Source of the DNA: Burkholderiales bacterium
GTDB taxonomy: Bacteria; Pseudomonadota; Gammaproteobacteria; Burkholderiales; Burkholderiaceae_C
Length of the DNA stretch: 64,000 bases
Direction of reading: 5' to 3'
Assembly (NCBI GenBank): GCA_016223165.1
Contig: JACRPO010000011.1
Span: forward strand, 1-64,000
The stretch's first letter is position 1, and each line of letters begins with the position of its first letter. Below, one piece after another: positions 38,827-47,533 of the stretch. Under the pieces are notes generated by a model. That model ran no database searches. It was not told the DNA's origin and was given only the letters and a program-made list of their open reading frames with translations. The translations under genes were made by a program, and so were the position numbers.

Positions 38827-40275
38827 CTAGTACCGGTAGGTGTCGGGCTTGTACGGGCCCTGCTTCGGTACGCCGATGTAGGCCGCCTGCTCCTCGCTCA
38901 GCTCGGTGAGCTCGGCGTTCAGCGTCTTCAGCTGCAGGCGCGCCACCTTCTCGTCGAGGTGCTTGGGCAGCACGTAGACCTTGCCGATGTCGTAGGCCTC
39001 CTTGTGGCTGAAGAGCTCGATCTGCGCGATCGTCTGGTTGGCGAAGCTCGAGCTCATCACGTAGCTCGGGTGGCCGGTGCCGCAGCCCAGGTTCACGAGG
39101 CGCCCCTTGGCGAGCAGGATGATGCGCTTGCCCGGCTTGCCGTCCTGCGACGGGAAGATCACGTGGTCGACCTGCGGCTTGATCTCCTCCCACTGGCAGG
39201 CCTCGAGCGCGGCGACCTGGATCTCGTTGTCGAAGTGGCCGATGTTGCAGACGATGGCGTTGTGCTTCATCGCCGCCATGTGCTTGAAGGTGATGACGTC
39301 CTTGTTGCCGGTGGCGGTGACGAAGATGTCGGCCTTGTCTGCCGCCCAGTCCATCGTCACGACGCGGAAGCCCTCCATCGCCGCCTGCAGCGCATTGATC
39401 GGGTCGACCTCGGTCACCCAGACCTGCGCCGAGAGCGCGCGCAGCGCCTGCGCGCTGCCCTTGCCCACGTCGCCATAGCCGGCGACGAGCGCGATCTTGC
39501 CGGCCACCATCACGTCGGTGGCGCGCTTGATGCCGTCGACCAGGCTCTCGCGGCAGCCGTAGAGGTTGTCGAACTTGCTCTTCGTGACGCTGTCGTTGAC
39601 GTTGATGGCGCGGAACATCAGCGTGCCCCGGGCAGCCATCTCCTTGAGACGGTGCACTCCGGTGGTCGTCTCTTCGGTGACGCCGAGGATCTCGGCGCTC
39701 TTGCGGCTGTACCAGCTGGCGTCCTGCGCCAGCTTGGCCTTGATGGCGGCGAAGAGCTCGGTCTCCTCCTCGCTGCCGGGGTGGGCCAGCAGCGAGGCGT
39801 CCTTCTCGGCACGCTTGCCCAGGTGCATGAGCAGCGTGGCGTCGCCGCCGTCGTCGAGGATCATGTTCGGGCCTTCGCCCTTCGTACCCTTGGCGCCGAA
39901 CTCGAAGATGCGGTGCGTGTAGTCCCAGTAGTCCTTCAGCGACTCGCCCTTGTAGGCGAACACCGGCGTGCCGGCCGCCACCAGCGCGGCGGCGGCGTGG
40001 TCCTGCGTGCTGAAGATGTTGCAGCTGGCCCAGCGCACCTCGGCGCCGAGCGCCTGCAGCGTCTCGACGAGCACGGCCGTCTGGATGGTCATGTGCAGGC
40101 TGCCGGTGACGCGCGCGCCTTTCAGCGGCTGCGTCTTCGCATATTCCTGGCGGATGGCCATCAGCGCCGGCATCTCGCTCTCGGCGATCCTGATCTCCTT
40201 GCGGCCCCACTCGGCGAGCGAGAGGTCGGCGATGGCGTACTGGTCGTTGTGCAGGGGCTTGAGAACGGCGTTCAC
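38827..40275 (-). CDS. ahcY: S-adenosylhomocysteine hydrolase
   Basis: The 482-residue protein splits SAH to adenosine and homocysteine with bound NAD. It starts at a GTG with GGAG 10 bp upstream. Signatures include SLHMTIQTAVLVETL, the NAD site LVAGYGDVGKGSAQALRAL, CNIGHFDNEI and the C-terminal KPDTYRY. The extra segment around 150-190 (GSEEETELFAAIKAK) is typical of the long bacterial form. The upstream SAH riboswitch would switch it on when SAH accumulates. Confidence 0.97.
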   Translation of the reverse strand: MNAVLKPLHNDQYAIADLSLAEWGRKEIRIAESEMPALMAIRQEYAKTQPLKGARVTGSLHMTIQTAVLVETLQALGAEVRWASCNIFSTQDHAAAALVAAGTPVFAYKGESLKDYWDYTHRIFEFGAKGTKGEGPNMILDDGGDATLLMHLGKRAEKDASLLAHPGSEEETELFAAIKAKLAQDASWYSRKSAEILGVTEETTTGVHRLKEMAARGTLMFRAINVNDSVTKSKFDNLYGCRESLVDGIKRATDVMVAGKIALVAGYGDVGKGSAQALRALSAQVWVTEVDPINALQAAMEGFRVVTMDWAADKADIFVTATGNKDVITFKHMAAMKHNAIVCNIGHFDNEIQVAALEACQWEEIKPQVDHVIFPSQDGKPGKRIILLAKGRLVNLGCGTGHPSYVMSSSFANQTIAQIELFSHKEAYDIGKVYVLPKHLDEKVARLQLKTLNAELTELSEEQAAYIGVPKQGPYKPDTYRY

Positions 40276-40390
40276 GGGTGAGTGCTCCAAACGGTTGATG
40301 ACCCTGCACGGCCGGCAGCGGGGCGGAGGCCGGGACGAGGGACGAGGGATGGGTCTCTGGGCCTCACCCACGACGCCGAGGCGTGTGCAG

Positions 40391-40458
40391 GTGAGCGCGG
40401 TTGCATGCAGTGTTCCGAGCCTGGCCCCTGGGTGGGTGGGGTTGCAACGCTCCTCGGA
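40391..40458 (-). ncRNA. SAH riboswitch upstream of ahcY
   Basis: The minus strand reads, in order, CCGAGGAGCGTTGCAAC, a C-rich hairpin loop region, GCCAGGCTCGG, and later GCGCTCAC. These are the conserved blocks of the SAH riboswitch (P1 GAGCG/CGCTC, P2 and the CCGAG/CTCGG pseudoknot-forming parts) and they stand in the usual position before ahcY. About 115 nt remain between the aptamer and the GTG start, enough for an expression platform. Recognition is by eye. Confidence 0.85.
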
Positions 40459-40466
40459 CGGGCGAA

Positions 40467-40472
40467 ATTATA
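40467..40472 (-). promoter_or_regulatory. -10 box of the ahcY promoter
   Basis: A perfect TATAAT on the minus strand lies 8 bp upstream of the riboswitch, so the transcript would begin at the aptamer. No good -35 hexamer is visible 16-18 bp further up. Confidence 0.65.
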
Positions 40473-40541
40473 GGCAGGCGGCGCCGTTTCGTGCACCGGC
40501 GGCCGTGCATCGCGCACGGCGCGCTGCCCAGAATGCGGCCC

Positions 40542-41426
40542 ATGCCGTCCCAGAGCGCCGGTGCACTGCCGCATGTCGGCGTCGTGGAGCTGAATCCGCA
40601 CTGGCCCCGCCCCTTCGTCTTCACCGAGGTCGCGCTGTGCCTGCGCGACCAGTTGCTGGCCGCCGGCTTCGAGGCCGAGCATCTGGTCAACGAGATCGAC
40701 CCCGACGGCGTCTCGATCGTCTTCGTGCCCACCGACCAGTGGCGCTCGGCGCTCTCGCACCTCGATCCGGCACGCACGGTGCTGTTCAACATGGAGCAGC
40801 TCGGCAGCGATTCGCCGTGGTCGCGCGAAGGCTACGCGCAACGGCTCGCCGGCTGGACAGTGGCCGACTACCACACCGCCAATGTCGAGTTCCTGCGCCA
40901 GACCAACGGGCCCGGCCAGCGCGCGCACGAGATCCCGTTGGTGCCGGGCTCGTCGGTGGTCTTCGCGCGCGAGCTCGACCAGCTGCCGAGCGTCGACGTG
41001 CTCTTCTTCGGCACGCCCAACCCGCGCCGCGAGCGCATCTTCGACGAGCTGCGCGCCGCCGGCCTGAGCGTCGAGATCGTCAGCGGCGCCTATGGCTGGG
41101 AGCTGACCCCGGCCCTGCAGCGCGCGCGCCTCGTGCTGCACGTGCACCACTACGAGACCTGCCTCTTCCCGGTGGCGCGCATGCTGCAACCGGTGGCAGC
41201 CGGCGTGCCCGTGGTCTGCGAAACCTCGGCCTGCCCGGCGCTCAACGACTGGGCCGGCTCGGGCATCGTCTTCGCCCACTACCCCCGCCTGGCCGCCACC
41301 TGCACCGAATTGCTCGCGCAACCGGCGCGCCAGCTCGAAGGCGTGCGCCGCAACCTGCGGCACGCGCGCCGCATCGACACCGCGACGCCACTGCGGGCGC
41401 TGATCGCCGAGATCGGCGGGTGCTGA
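40542..41426 (+). CDS. Glycosyltransferase-like protein of unknown specificity
   Basis: The protein has 294 residues from ATG 40542; an in-frame ATG at 40533 is also possible. The N-terminal half has a degenerate Rossmann pattern (HVGVVELNPHWPRPFVFTEV), and the second half has VDVLFFGTPNPRRERIFDELRAAG followed by PVAAGVPVVCETSACPALNDW. These recall group 1 glycosyltransferases and the family of short spore maturation/CgeB-like proteins. No partner genes for a sugar polymer are adjacent. Function is unknown. Confidence 0.7.
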   Translation: MPSQSAGALPHVGVVELNPHWPRPFVFTEVALCLRDQLLAAGFEAEHLVNEIDPDGVSIVFVPTDQWRSALSHLDPARTVLFNMEQLGSDSPWSREGYAQRLAGWTVADYHTANVEFLRQTNGPGQRAHEIPLVPGSSVVFARELDQLPSVDVLFFGTPNPRRERIFDELRAAGLSVEIVSGAYGWELTPALQRARLVLHVHHYETCLFPVARMLQPVAAGVPVVCETSACPALNDWAGSGIVFAHYPRLAATCTELLAQPARQLEGVRRNLRHARRIDTATPLRALIAEIGGC

Positions 41427-41507
41427 TCCGCTGCCCGCTTGCCGCCCGGTCGCCCTGCCGCGCTGCGATCGCCCGCCGGTGCGCACGACTTCGCAGTGCA
41501 CGCTCCC

Positions 41508-42239
41508 TCAGCCGGTCGGCGGGCGATGCCCCAGGTGCACGGCCAGGCCGACGCGCCGCCAGGCGAGCGCGAGCGCGAAGAAGCCGAGCACGAAGATGAG
41601 CGCCCCCCACCATTCGGTGACGTTCTCCATGCGACCCTTGATCGGGTCGCCGAAGAGCGCCGCCACGGCCGCGTTGGCCAGGCCGAGGGAGACCAGGGCG
41701 AGCGCCAGCCACACCATGGCATGCTCGACCCAGCGCGCCAGCGTCAGGCGGCCCGCGGCCACGGCCCGCTGCACGCCGCCGCCGGTGATGAGCAGGCAGA
41801 TGCAGGTGCCGCCGAAATAGATCACCGTGCCGTACTGGCGCAGCCAGCGATAGACCGCGCCTTCGGTGCCGAGGAAGGCGCCGTAGAGCACGAGCGCCAC
41901 CGAGGCGACGAGGCCGAGCGGCGCCAGCGCCGCGAGCAGGCGGTAGGGCGGCAGCAGCGTCGCCAGCCAGCGCGCCGCGAGCAGCCAGCACAGGCCCTGC
42001 AGCGCGGCCGCCGGCAGCACCACGGCGCGGAAGAGGTGGTTGGGCAGGCCATGCCGCGCCGCCCGGCTCACCGAGACGCAGCCGTCGATGAACGGGTTGC
42101 AGGCCGGGATCAGCCCCTCGGCCGTCGACACGGCCCAGGCCACCCCCGTCGCGGCCAGGGGCATCAGGCCGGCCAGCAGGGCCAGTGGCCACAGCGGCAG
42201 TTCCGAGGCGGGCCGCGGCGAAGAAGTCATCCCGCTCAT
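41508..42239 (-). CDS. Multi-pass membrane protein (Frag1/DRAM-like)
   Basis: The 243-residue protein has six predicted membrane helices. The motif CNPFIDGCVSVSRAARHGLP after helix 1, with two cysteines, resembles the Frag1/DRAM/Sfk1 group, and ENVTEWWGALIF occurs near the end. Bacterial members have no established function. It stands 17 bp from the YcaQ-like gene on the same strand, so the two may be co-transcribed. Confidence 0.75.
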   Translation of the reverse strand: MSGMTSSPRPASELPLWPLALLAGLMPLAATGVAWAVSTAEGLIPACNPFIDGCVSVSRAARHGLPNHLFRAVVLPAAALQGLCWLLAARWLATLLPPYRLLAALAPLGLVASVALVLYGAFLGTEGAVYRWLRQYGTVIYFGGTCICLLITGGGVQRAVAAGRLTLARWVEHAMVWLALALVSLGLANAAVAALFGDPIKGRMENVTEWWGALIFVLGFFALALAWRRVGLAVHLGHRPPTG

Positions 42240-42256
42240 CGCCGGTCAGGGTCTGT

Positions 42257-43378
42257 TCACACGCGGGAAGGCTCGCGCCGCGGCGTGAGGAAGGTCCTCA
42301 TGCGCGCCAGTTCGTTCTCGAGCGCGGCGCTGAAGGCACGCTCGCGCGGCGGCCGGCCGGCCACGTAGCCGAGCTCGGCATCGAGGCGGCCCTCGCGCCA
42401 GGCGAGGTTGCCCCAGCCGATGACCTCGTCTCGCCACAGCAGTGGCAGCGCGTAGTAGCCGCGCTGCCGCTTCGCTGGCGGCGTGTAGGCCTCGAAGCGG
42501 TAGGCCCAGCCCCAGAAGAGCTCGAAGCGGCGCCGGTCCCACACGATGGGGTCGAAGGGGGCGAGCAGGCAGACACGCGGCTCGTCCTGCACGCGCAGGT
42601 GCCGGCGGCTCGCGGGTGCCTCGCTGGCCGGCCAGTACCAGGTGACGCCGTCGATGCGCTGCTTCGGCAGCCGCGCCTTCGCGCGCGCCAGCGCCGCCTG
42701 GCGCAGGTGCGCCCACTGCGGCGCGCCGTAGCGGATGCGCAGCACCAGCTCGGCCAGCGTGCGTTCGGGCAGCGGCGCGTACTTGTGGATCACCACGTCG
42801 GCAAGCGCGTCGAACACCACCGCCGGCTCCGGCGGCGTCTCGGGCGCGGCCATCGCCGCGAAGAGGCGCACGCCGCCCTCGCGGCCGGCCACGCGCAGGA
42901 GGCCGCGGTAGTGCATGGCATCGAGCAGCTGCGTGCTCGCGTTGCTCGAGCCGCCGAACCAGTTGCGCGCCTTGCCGTGCTGGAAGTGCGCATCGACGTC
43001 GCGCGGGTGCACGCTGCCGCGCTCGCGCACGAACTCGAGCACGGCCTCGGCCTGCAGGCGGCGCGCCTTCGGCCACGCCTTGGTGCCGCTGCGCGGATGC
43101 ATCAGCCGCTGCGTGGCGCGCGGCAGGAAGCCGTAGTTGACGAAGAAGTCCTCCTCGACGGCCAGGCGCGGGTAGCGCTGCTCGAGATCGCCGGCGCGGT
43201 AGTCGTCGACACGATGGCGCAGCGTCAGGTCCTGCGCGCGCGCCGGGGCGCGGATGGGATCGGCCTGCACGAAGCCCAGCCTGGCGATGGCGCGCGGCAG
43301 CGTCGTCGGCGTGAACAGGCTGCGCGCCAGCGCGTGCCGGCGCAGATGCTCCAGGGTGATCGCGGCCATGGCCGGCAT
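42257..43378 (-). CDS. YcaQ-like winged-helix DNA glycosylase family protein
   Basis: The 373-residue protein belongs to the HTH_42/YcaQ (AlkX-type) family, whose characterised members unhook DNA crosslinks. It shows LGFVQADPIRAPARAQDLTL near residue 35, with the family's glutamine and Asp positions, and WFGGSSNASTQLLDAMHYRG. The C-terminal barrel has LLAPFDPIVWDRRRFELFWG and YYALPLLWRDEVIGW. Length is normal. No SOS-type box was seen upstream. Confidence 0.87.
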   Translation of the reverse strand: MPAMAAITLEHLRRHALARSLFTPTTLPRAIARLGFVQADPIRAPARAQDLTLRHRVDDYRAGDLEQRYPRLAVEEDFFVNYGFLPRATQRLMHPRSGTKAWPKARRLQAEAVLEFVRERGSVHPRDVDAHFQHGKARNWFGGSSNASTQLLDAMHYRGLLRVAGREGGVRLFAAMAAPETPPEPAVVFDALADVVIHKYAPLPERTLAELVLRIRYGAPQWAHLRQAALARAKARLPKQRIDGVTWYWPASEAPASRRHLRVQDEPRVCLLAPFDPIVWDRRRFELFWGWAYRFEAYTPPAKRQRGYYALPLLWRDEVIGWGNLAWREGRLDAELGYVAGRPPRERAFSAALENELARMRTFLTPRREPSRV

Positions 43379-43383
43379 GATGC

Positions 43384-43475
43384 ATGAGCCCGCCGGGCCG
43401 CCCCAAGGGCGAATACCGGAGGGCGCAGCCCGAAGGTACTCCAGTGAGCCCGCCCGGCCGCCAGGAGAACGGTAC
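43384..43475. repeat. Imperfect direct repeat upstream of the MBL gene
   Basis: Two copies of a block beginning TGAGCCCGCC-GGCCGCC (about 43384 and 43443) flank ACCGGAGGGCGC; each is followed by a TACC/GGTAC-like segment. It looks like an intergenic dispersed element of Burkholderiales rather than a gene. Confidence 0.5.
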
Positions 43476-43525
43476 TGGTGCGGGTCGGGTCGAGGGTCGC
43501 TCATCGAGTGCGGCGCACCCGCACA

Positions 43526-44536
43526 ATGGCCCCGATGCCGACGACAGGCCGCACGCTCCCCCATCCCGCGCTGGCCGGCCTCACCGTGCTCGAGCGCGGC
43601 TGGCTCTCGTCGAACAACATCCTCATCCACGCCGCGCTCGGCGAGCCCGGCGCCGTGCTCGTCGACACCGGCCATGTCGTGCACCGCGAGCAGACGCTCG
43701 CCCTCGTGCGCCATGCGCTGCAGCGCGCCGCGGACGCGTCGGAGCAGGGGTCGTCGCGGGGGTCGCCTCGAGTGGGCCGCCTCGACCGCATCGTCAACAC
43801 GCACCTGCATTCCGACCACTGCGGCGGCAACGCGCTGCTGCAGCAGGCCCTCGGCGTGACTATCGTCATCCCGCCGGGCCTCGCGGACGCGGTGCGCGCC
43901 TGGGACCTCGCGCGCCTGTCGCACGACGACTTCGGGCTGCGCGAGCGCTTCCACTTCGCCGCGACGCTGGCGCCGGGCGAGTCGTTCGTGGCCGGCGGCC
44001 GGCGCTGGCAGGCCCTGGCCGCGCCCGGGCACGACCCGCATTCACTGGTGCTCTTCGACGCCGACGCCGGCCTGCTGCTCTCGGCCGACGCGCTGTGGGA
44101 GAACGGCTTCGGCGTCGTCTTCCCCGAGCTGGTGGGCGAGAGCGGCTTCGACGAAGTCGGCGCCACGCTCGACATGATCGAACGCCTGCCCGTGCGCCTG
44201 GTGGTGCCCGGGCACGGCGCGCCCTTCACCGACGTGGCTGCGGCACTGGCGCGCGCCCGTTCGCGGCTGGCGGGCTTCCGCGCCGACCCGGCGCGCCATG
44301 CCCGCCACGCCGTCAAGGTGCTCGTGAAGTACCACATGATGGAAAGGGGCCGGCTGCCGCTCGCCGAGCTCCTGCGCTGGTCGGCGGCGGCGCCGCTGCT
44401 GCGCCGGGTATGGAGCACCTTCGGCGCCGGCCGCGCCGCCGCGCCGACGCCCGAGGCCTGGATGGAGGGCTTCGTGCGCGAACTGGCCGGTGCCGGGGCC
44501 CTCGCGATGGAAGGCGGCGACGTGCTCGATCGCTGA
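43526..44536 (+). CDS. MBL-fold metallo-hydrolase
   Basis: The protein has 336 residues from the ATG at 43526; another ATG is at 43535. The MBL signature is complete: NTHLHSDHCGGN, APGHDPHSLVLFD, LLSADALWENGFG and LVVPGHGAPF. A helical C-terminal part of about 90 residues follows. It resembles glyoxalase II/LACTB2-type hydrolases acting on thioesters or other esters. The substrate is unknown and the neighbours do not help. Confidence 0.88.
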   Translation: MAPMPTTGRTLPHPALAGLTVLERGWLSSNNILIHAALGEPGAVLVDTGHVVHREQTLALVRHALQRAADASEQGSSRGSPRVGRLDRIVNTHLHSDHCGGNALLQQALGVTIVIPPGLADAVRAWDLARLSHDDFGLRERFHFAATLAPGESFVAGGRRWQALAAPGHDPHSLVLFDADAGLLLSADALWENGFGVVFPELVGESGFDEVGATLDMIERLPVRLVVPGHGAPFTDVAAALARARSRLAGFRADPARHARHAVKVLVKYHMMERGRLPLAELLRWSAAAPLLRRVWSTFGAGRAAAPTPEAWMEGFVRELAGAGALAMEGGDVLDR

Positions 44537-44690
44537 GCCGATGGCCCGCACCCTCTCACGCACCCCTCACCCGCCTCTCACGCGACACTCACGTGCCTCT
44601 CACGCGCCGCCTTGACCTGCGACGACCCGCGGCGCCCTCGCCCCTGCCATCATGCCGGTCGCGCACCGAGCGCAAACCGTGGAGTTCTGC

Positions 44691-45197
44691 ATGACAAGCA
44701 ACGCCTGGAAGATCCTGCTGCCGGTGGACGGTTCCGCAGACGCGCTCGCCGCCGTGCGCCACGCGTTGCGCTGGGCTGGCGCCGCGGCAGCAGCCGAGGT
44801 CACCTTCGTGCTCGCCAACGTGCAGGAGCCGGCCTCGCTGTACGAGGTGGTGGTGGCGCACGATGCCGAGCGCATCAAGGCACTCAAGCGCGAGGCCGGC
44901 GCCGACCTGATCAGCGCTGCCGAGGCGTTGCTCGACGCCGCCGGAGCGGCCTACGAGAGCGATGTCACCGCCGGCGCGCCCGAGCACCTGATCGTCGAGC
45001 TCGCCGAGACCTATGGCTGCGACGCCATCGTCATGGGTGCCCGGGGGCAAGGCGCCGGGCCGGAGGCCGGCGGGCTCGGCTCGGTCGCCTTGGCCGTGCT
45101 GCAGGCGAGTCCGCTGCCGGTGACGGTGGTACGCCACGGTGCGGCGGCGGAGTCGGCAGACACCTCCGAGGCTCTGGAAGCCGCCTTGCCGGAATGA
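44691..45197 (+). CDS. Universal stress protein (UspA family)
   Basis: The protein has 168 residues after GGAG 8 bp upstream. The single Usp domain begins WKILLPVDGSADALAAVRHA and ends with the ATP-binding loop IVMGARGQGAGPEAGGLGSV followed by SPLPVTVVR. It probably binds ATP and acts in stress adaptation. The next gene starts inside its stop codon (ATGA). Confidence 0.92.
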   Translation: MTSNAWKILLPVDGSADALAAVRHALRWAGAAAAAEVTFVLANVQEPASLYEVVVAHDAERIKALKREAGADLISAAEALLDAAGAAYESDVTAGAPEHLIVELAETYGCDAIVMGARGQGAGPEAGGLGSVALAVLQASPLPVTVVRHGAAAESADTSEALEAALPE

Positions 45198-45886
45198 CGG
45201 GCGCCGACAGCATCCTCGCCGGGCTGGCCGAGGTGGCGCGCGAGCGCGAGCGGCGCGCCGCCGACCCTGCGCTCAGGGCACGCGTCACCGCGCTCAAGCA
45301 CTACCAGCAGCAGCGGCTGCGCCATACCTACGCCGACCTGCTGGCCAGCCCGCGCTACCGACAGGCGGCCCTGTTCTTCCTCGAGGAGCTGTACGGCCCC
45401 GAGGAGTTCGTGCAGCGCGACGCGCAGTTCGCGCGCATCGCGCCGGCCATCGCGCGGCTCTTCCCGGGCGAGGTGGTCGCCACGGTGGCGGTGCTGTCGC
45501 AGCTGCACGCGTTGTCGGAGGCGCTCGACACGCTCATGGCGCTGGCACTGGCCGGCGCGGCCGGGCTCGATGCGCCCCTGGATGCCGAGGCCTACGGCCG
45601 CGCCTGGCGCACGGTCGGCCAGGTGGCCGAGCGCGAGCGGCAGATCGCGCTGCTGCTGCAGGTGGGCCAGGCGCTCGACCGCCACACGCGCAGCCGGCTG
45701 CTGCGAGCCAGCCTGCACGTGATGCGCACGCCGGCGCGGGCGGCCGGGCTCGGAGCGCTGCAGCGCTTCCTGGAGGCGGGCTTCGACGCCTTCGGCGCGA
45801 TGGGCGGCGCGAAGGAGTTCCTGCAGACGATCGCCGAGCGCGAGCGGCGGCTCGCGGCGGCGTTGTTCGCGGGGGAGACGCCCTAG
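45194..45886 (+). CDS. Conserved helical protein coupled to UspA
   Basis: The 230-residue protein is almost entirely helical and soluble. It has a recognisable block RHTYADLLASPRYRQAALFF followed by LEELYGPEEFVQRDAQFARI, and a C-terminal GAMGGAKEFLQTIAERERRL. I recall similar conserved hypothetical proteins in Burkholderiales but no function. Start-stop overlap with the UspA gene implies joint expression and perhaps interaction. Confidence 0.8.
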   Translation: MTGADSILAGLAEVARERERRAADPALRARVTALKHYQQQRLRHTYADLLASPRYRQAALFFLEELYGPEEFVQRDAQFARIAPAIARLFPGEVVATVAVLSQLHALSEALDTLMALALAGAAGLDAPLDAEAYGRAWRTVGQVAERERQIALLLQVGQALDRHTRSRLLRASLHVMRTPARAAGLGALQRFLEAGFDAFGAMGGAKEFLQTIAERERRLAAALFAGETP

Positions 45887-45942
45887 ACGTGCCCTAGACG
45901 CGGATCCCGGGCCGGCGGTCGCGGCCGCAAGAACGCGCCTTG

Positions 45943-45978
45943 CGCCGTCAGAACGACGGCGGGCACGTTGCGGTGCCC
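45943..45978 (+). terminator. Double hairpin after the UspA operon
   Basis: Two adjoining perfect stems, CGCCGTC/GACGGCG (45943-45961) and GGGCAC/GTGCCC (45961-45978), lie about 57 bp past the stop of the last gene of the operon. No T-run follows, so an intrinsic terminator is only possible, not certain. Confidence 0.4.
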
Positions 45979-46049
45979 GTCAAGAGTGCGGCTGGAGGCG
46001 TGCATGCGGCGACCGTGGCGGGATCGTGCCGACGGGGCACCCTGCGCCG

Positions 46050-46277
46050 CTCGTGTCCCCTTTCGGCCGCCCGGCTCGCAAGCTCGCAGGGCGCCCCATC
46101 GGCCCGATCCGGCACCAGCAGTGGCACGCCCTCGTCGAACGCAACCGCCGGTGCCCGCCGAGGACGCCGGGTGGTCGGCTCGACGAGGTCAAGGGGGCAT
46201 TCGGGCGCCCTGCGAGCTTGCGAGCCGGGCGGCCGAAAGAGGACACGAGTAGAGCCGACCACCCGGCGGCCTCGGCG
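46050..46277. repeat. Two interleaved long inverted repeats (A-B-A'-B')
   Basis: Arm A (46050-46096) and arm A' (46203-46249) are inverted copies with 46 of 47 bases identical. Arm B (46156-46181) and arm B' (46252-46277) are inverted copies with 25 of 26 identical. The order A-B-A'-B' means the two hairpins cannot form together without a pseudoknot. A short CTCGTCGA/TCGACGAG pair lies inside. It may be a remnant of a non-autonomous mobile element or a structured RNA. Confidence 0.9.
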
Positions 46278-46354
46278 CGCCACGACCTCGGCGCGGCACG
46301 AATCGGAGGCGGGCATGGCCCGCGCGCACCGGCCGAGAGCGCGCAGCGCGGGGC

Positions 46355-47533
46355 CTACAAGCCCGCCGCGGCGCGCAGCGCTGCGGCCTTGTCCGTGCGC
46401 TCCCAGCTGAACTCCGGCTCCTCGCGCCCGAAGTGCCCGTACGCCGCCGTCTTCTCATAGATCGGCCTGAGCAGGTCGAGCATCTGGATGATGCCCTTGG
46501 GCCGCAGGTCGAAGTGCTCGTTCACGAGCGCGGCGATCTTCTCGTCGGAGATCTTGCCCGTGCCCTCGGTGTAGACGGTCACGTTCATCGGCCGCGCCAC
46601 GCCGATGGCGTAGGCCACCTGCACCTGGCATTGCTTGGCGATGCCGGCCGCCACGACGTTCTTGGCCACATAGCGCGCGGCATAGGCCGCCGAACGGTCG
46701 ACCTTGCTCGGGTCCTTGCCGCTGAAGGCGCCGCCGCCATGCGGGCAGGCGCCGCCGTAGGTGTCGACGATGATCTTGCGCCCGGTGAGGCCGCAGTCGC
46801 CCTGCGGGCCGCCGATGACGAAGCGGCCGGTCGGGTTGATGAGGTACTTGGTGTCCTTCAGCCATTCCTTGGGCAGCACGGGCTTGATGATCTCCTCGAT
46901 CACCGCCTCGTAGAACTCGGGCTTCATCTTGTTGCCCAGGCTCATCTCGGGCGCGTGCTGGCTCGAGAGCACGACCGTGTCGATGCTGTGCGGCTTGCCG
47001 TCGACATAGCGCATCGTCACCTGGCTCTTCGCGTCGGGGCGCAGGAAGGGCAGCCGGCCGTCCTTGCGCAGCATGGCCTGGCGCTCGACGAGGCGGTGGG
47101 CGTAGTAGATGGGCGCGGGCATCAGCACCGGCGTCTCGTCGCAGGCGTAGCCGAACATCAGGCCCTGGTCGCCGGCGCCGGTGTTGAGGTGGTCGTCGCT
47201 GGCCTGGTCGACACCCTGCGCGATGTCGTTGCTCTGCTTGTCGTAGGCCACGAGCACGGCGCAGCCCTTGTAGTCGATGCCGTACTCGGTGTTGTCGTAG
47301 CCGATGCGCTTGACGGTGTCGCGCGCGACCTGGATGTAGTCGACATGCGCATTGGTCGTGATCTCGCCGGCCAGCACCACGAGGCCGGTGTTGGTGAGCG
47401 TCTCGGCGGCGACGCGCGAACGCGGGTCCTGCTTGAAGATCGCGTCGAGGATGGCGTCGGAAATCTGGTCGGCCACCTTGTCGGGATGGCCTTCGGAAAC
47501 CGATTCGCTGGTGAAGAGGAAGTCGTTCGCCAC
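46355..47533 (-). CDS. metK: S-adenosylmethionine synthetase
   Basis: The 392-residue protein makes SAM from ATP and methionine. It starts at a GTG with TGGAG 8 bp upstream. Hallmarks are SVSEGHPDKVADQISDAILD, GAGDQGLMFGYACDET and GGGAFSGKDPSKVDRSAAYA. Length is normal. It completes, with ahcY and metF in this window, much of the activated methyl cycle. A long structured leader precedes it. Confidence 0.97.
   Translation of the reverse strand: MANDFLFTSESVSEGHPDKVADQISDAILDAIFKQDPRSRVAAETLTNTGLVVLAGEITTNAHVDYIQVARDTVKRIGYDNTEYGIDYKGCAVLVAYDKQSNDIAQGVDQASDDHLNTGAGDQGLMFGYACDETPVLMPAPIYYAHRLVERQAMLRKDGRLPFLRPDAKSQVTMRYVDGKPHSIDTVVLSSQHAPEMSLGNKMKPEFYEAVIEEIIKPVLPKEWLKDTKYLINPTGRFVIGGPQGDCGLTGRKIIVDTYGGACPHGGGAFSGKDPSKVDRSAAYAARYVAKNVVAAGIAKQCQVQVAYAIGVARPMNVTVYTEGTGKISDEKIAALVNEHFDLRPKGIIQMLDLLRPIYEKTAAYGHFGREEPEFSWERTDKAAALRAAAGL

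Larger units (their letters stand above)
45887..46354. other. 468-bp convergent intergenic region holding inverted repeats
   Basis: It separates the helical-protein gene (plus) from metK (minus); both end here. Open frames exist on both strands but are artefacts of inverted-repeat symmetry and GC content. The region carries a double hairpin (45943-45978) and the interleaved inverted repeats listed separately. Confidence 0.7.

Noticed and set aside
46050..46277. Insertion sequence
   Set aside because: No transposase frame and too short; at most a remnant or non-autonomous element, so only the repeat is reported.
45948..46460. Open frames on both strands in the inverted-repeat region
   Set aside because: Their translations mirror each other because of the inverted repeats, and they show no domain or ribosome site.
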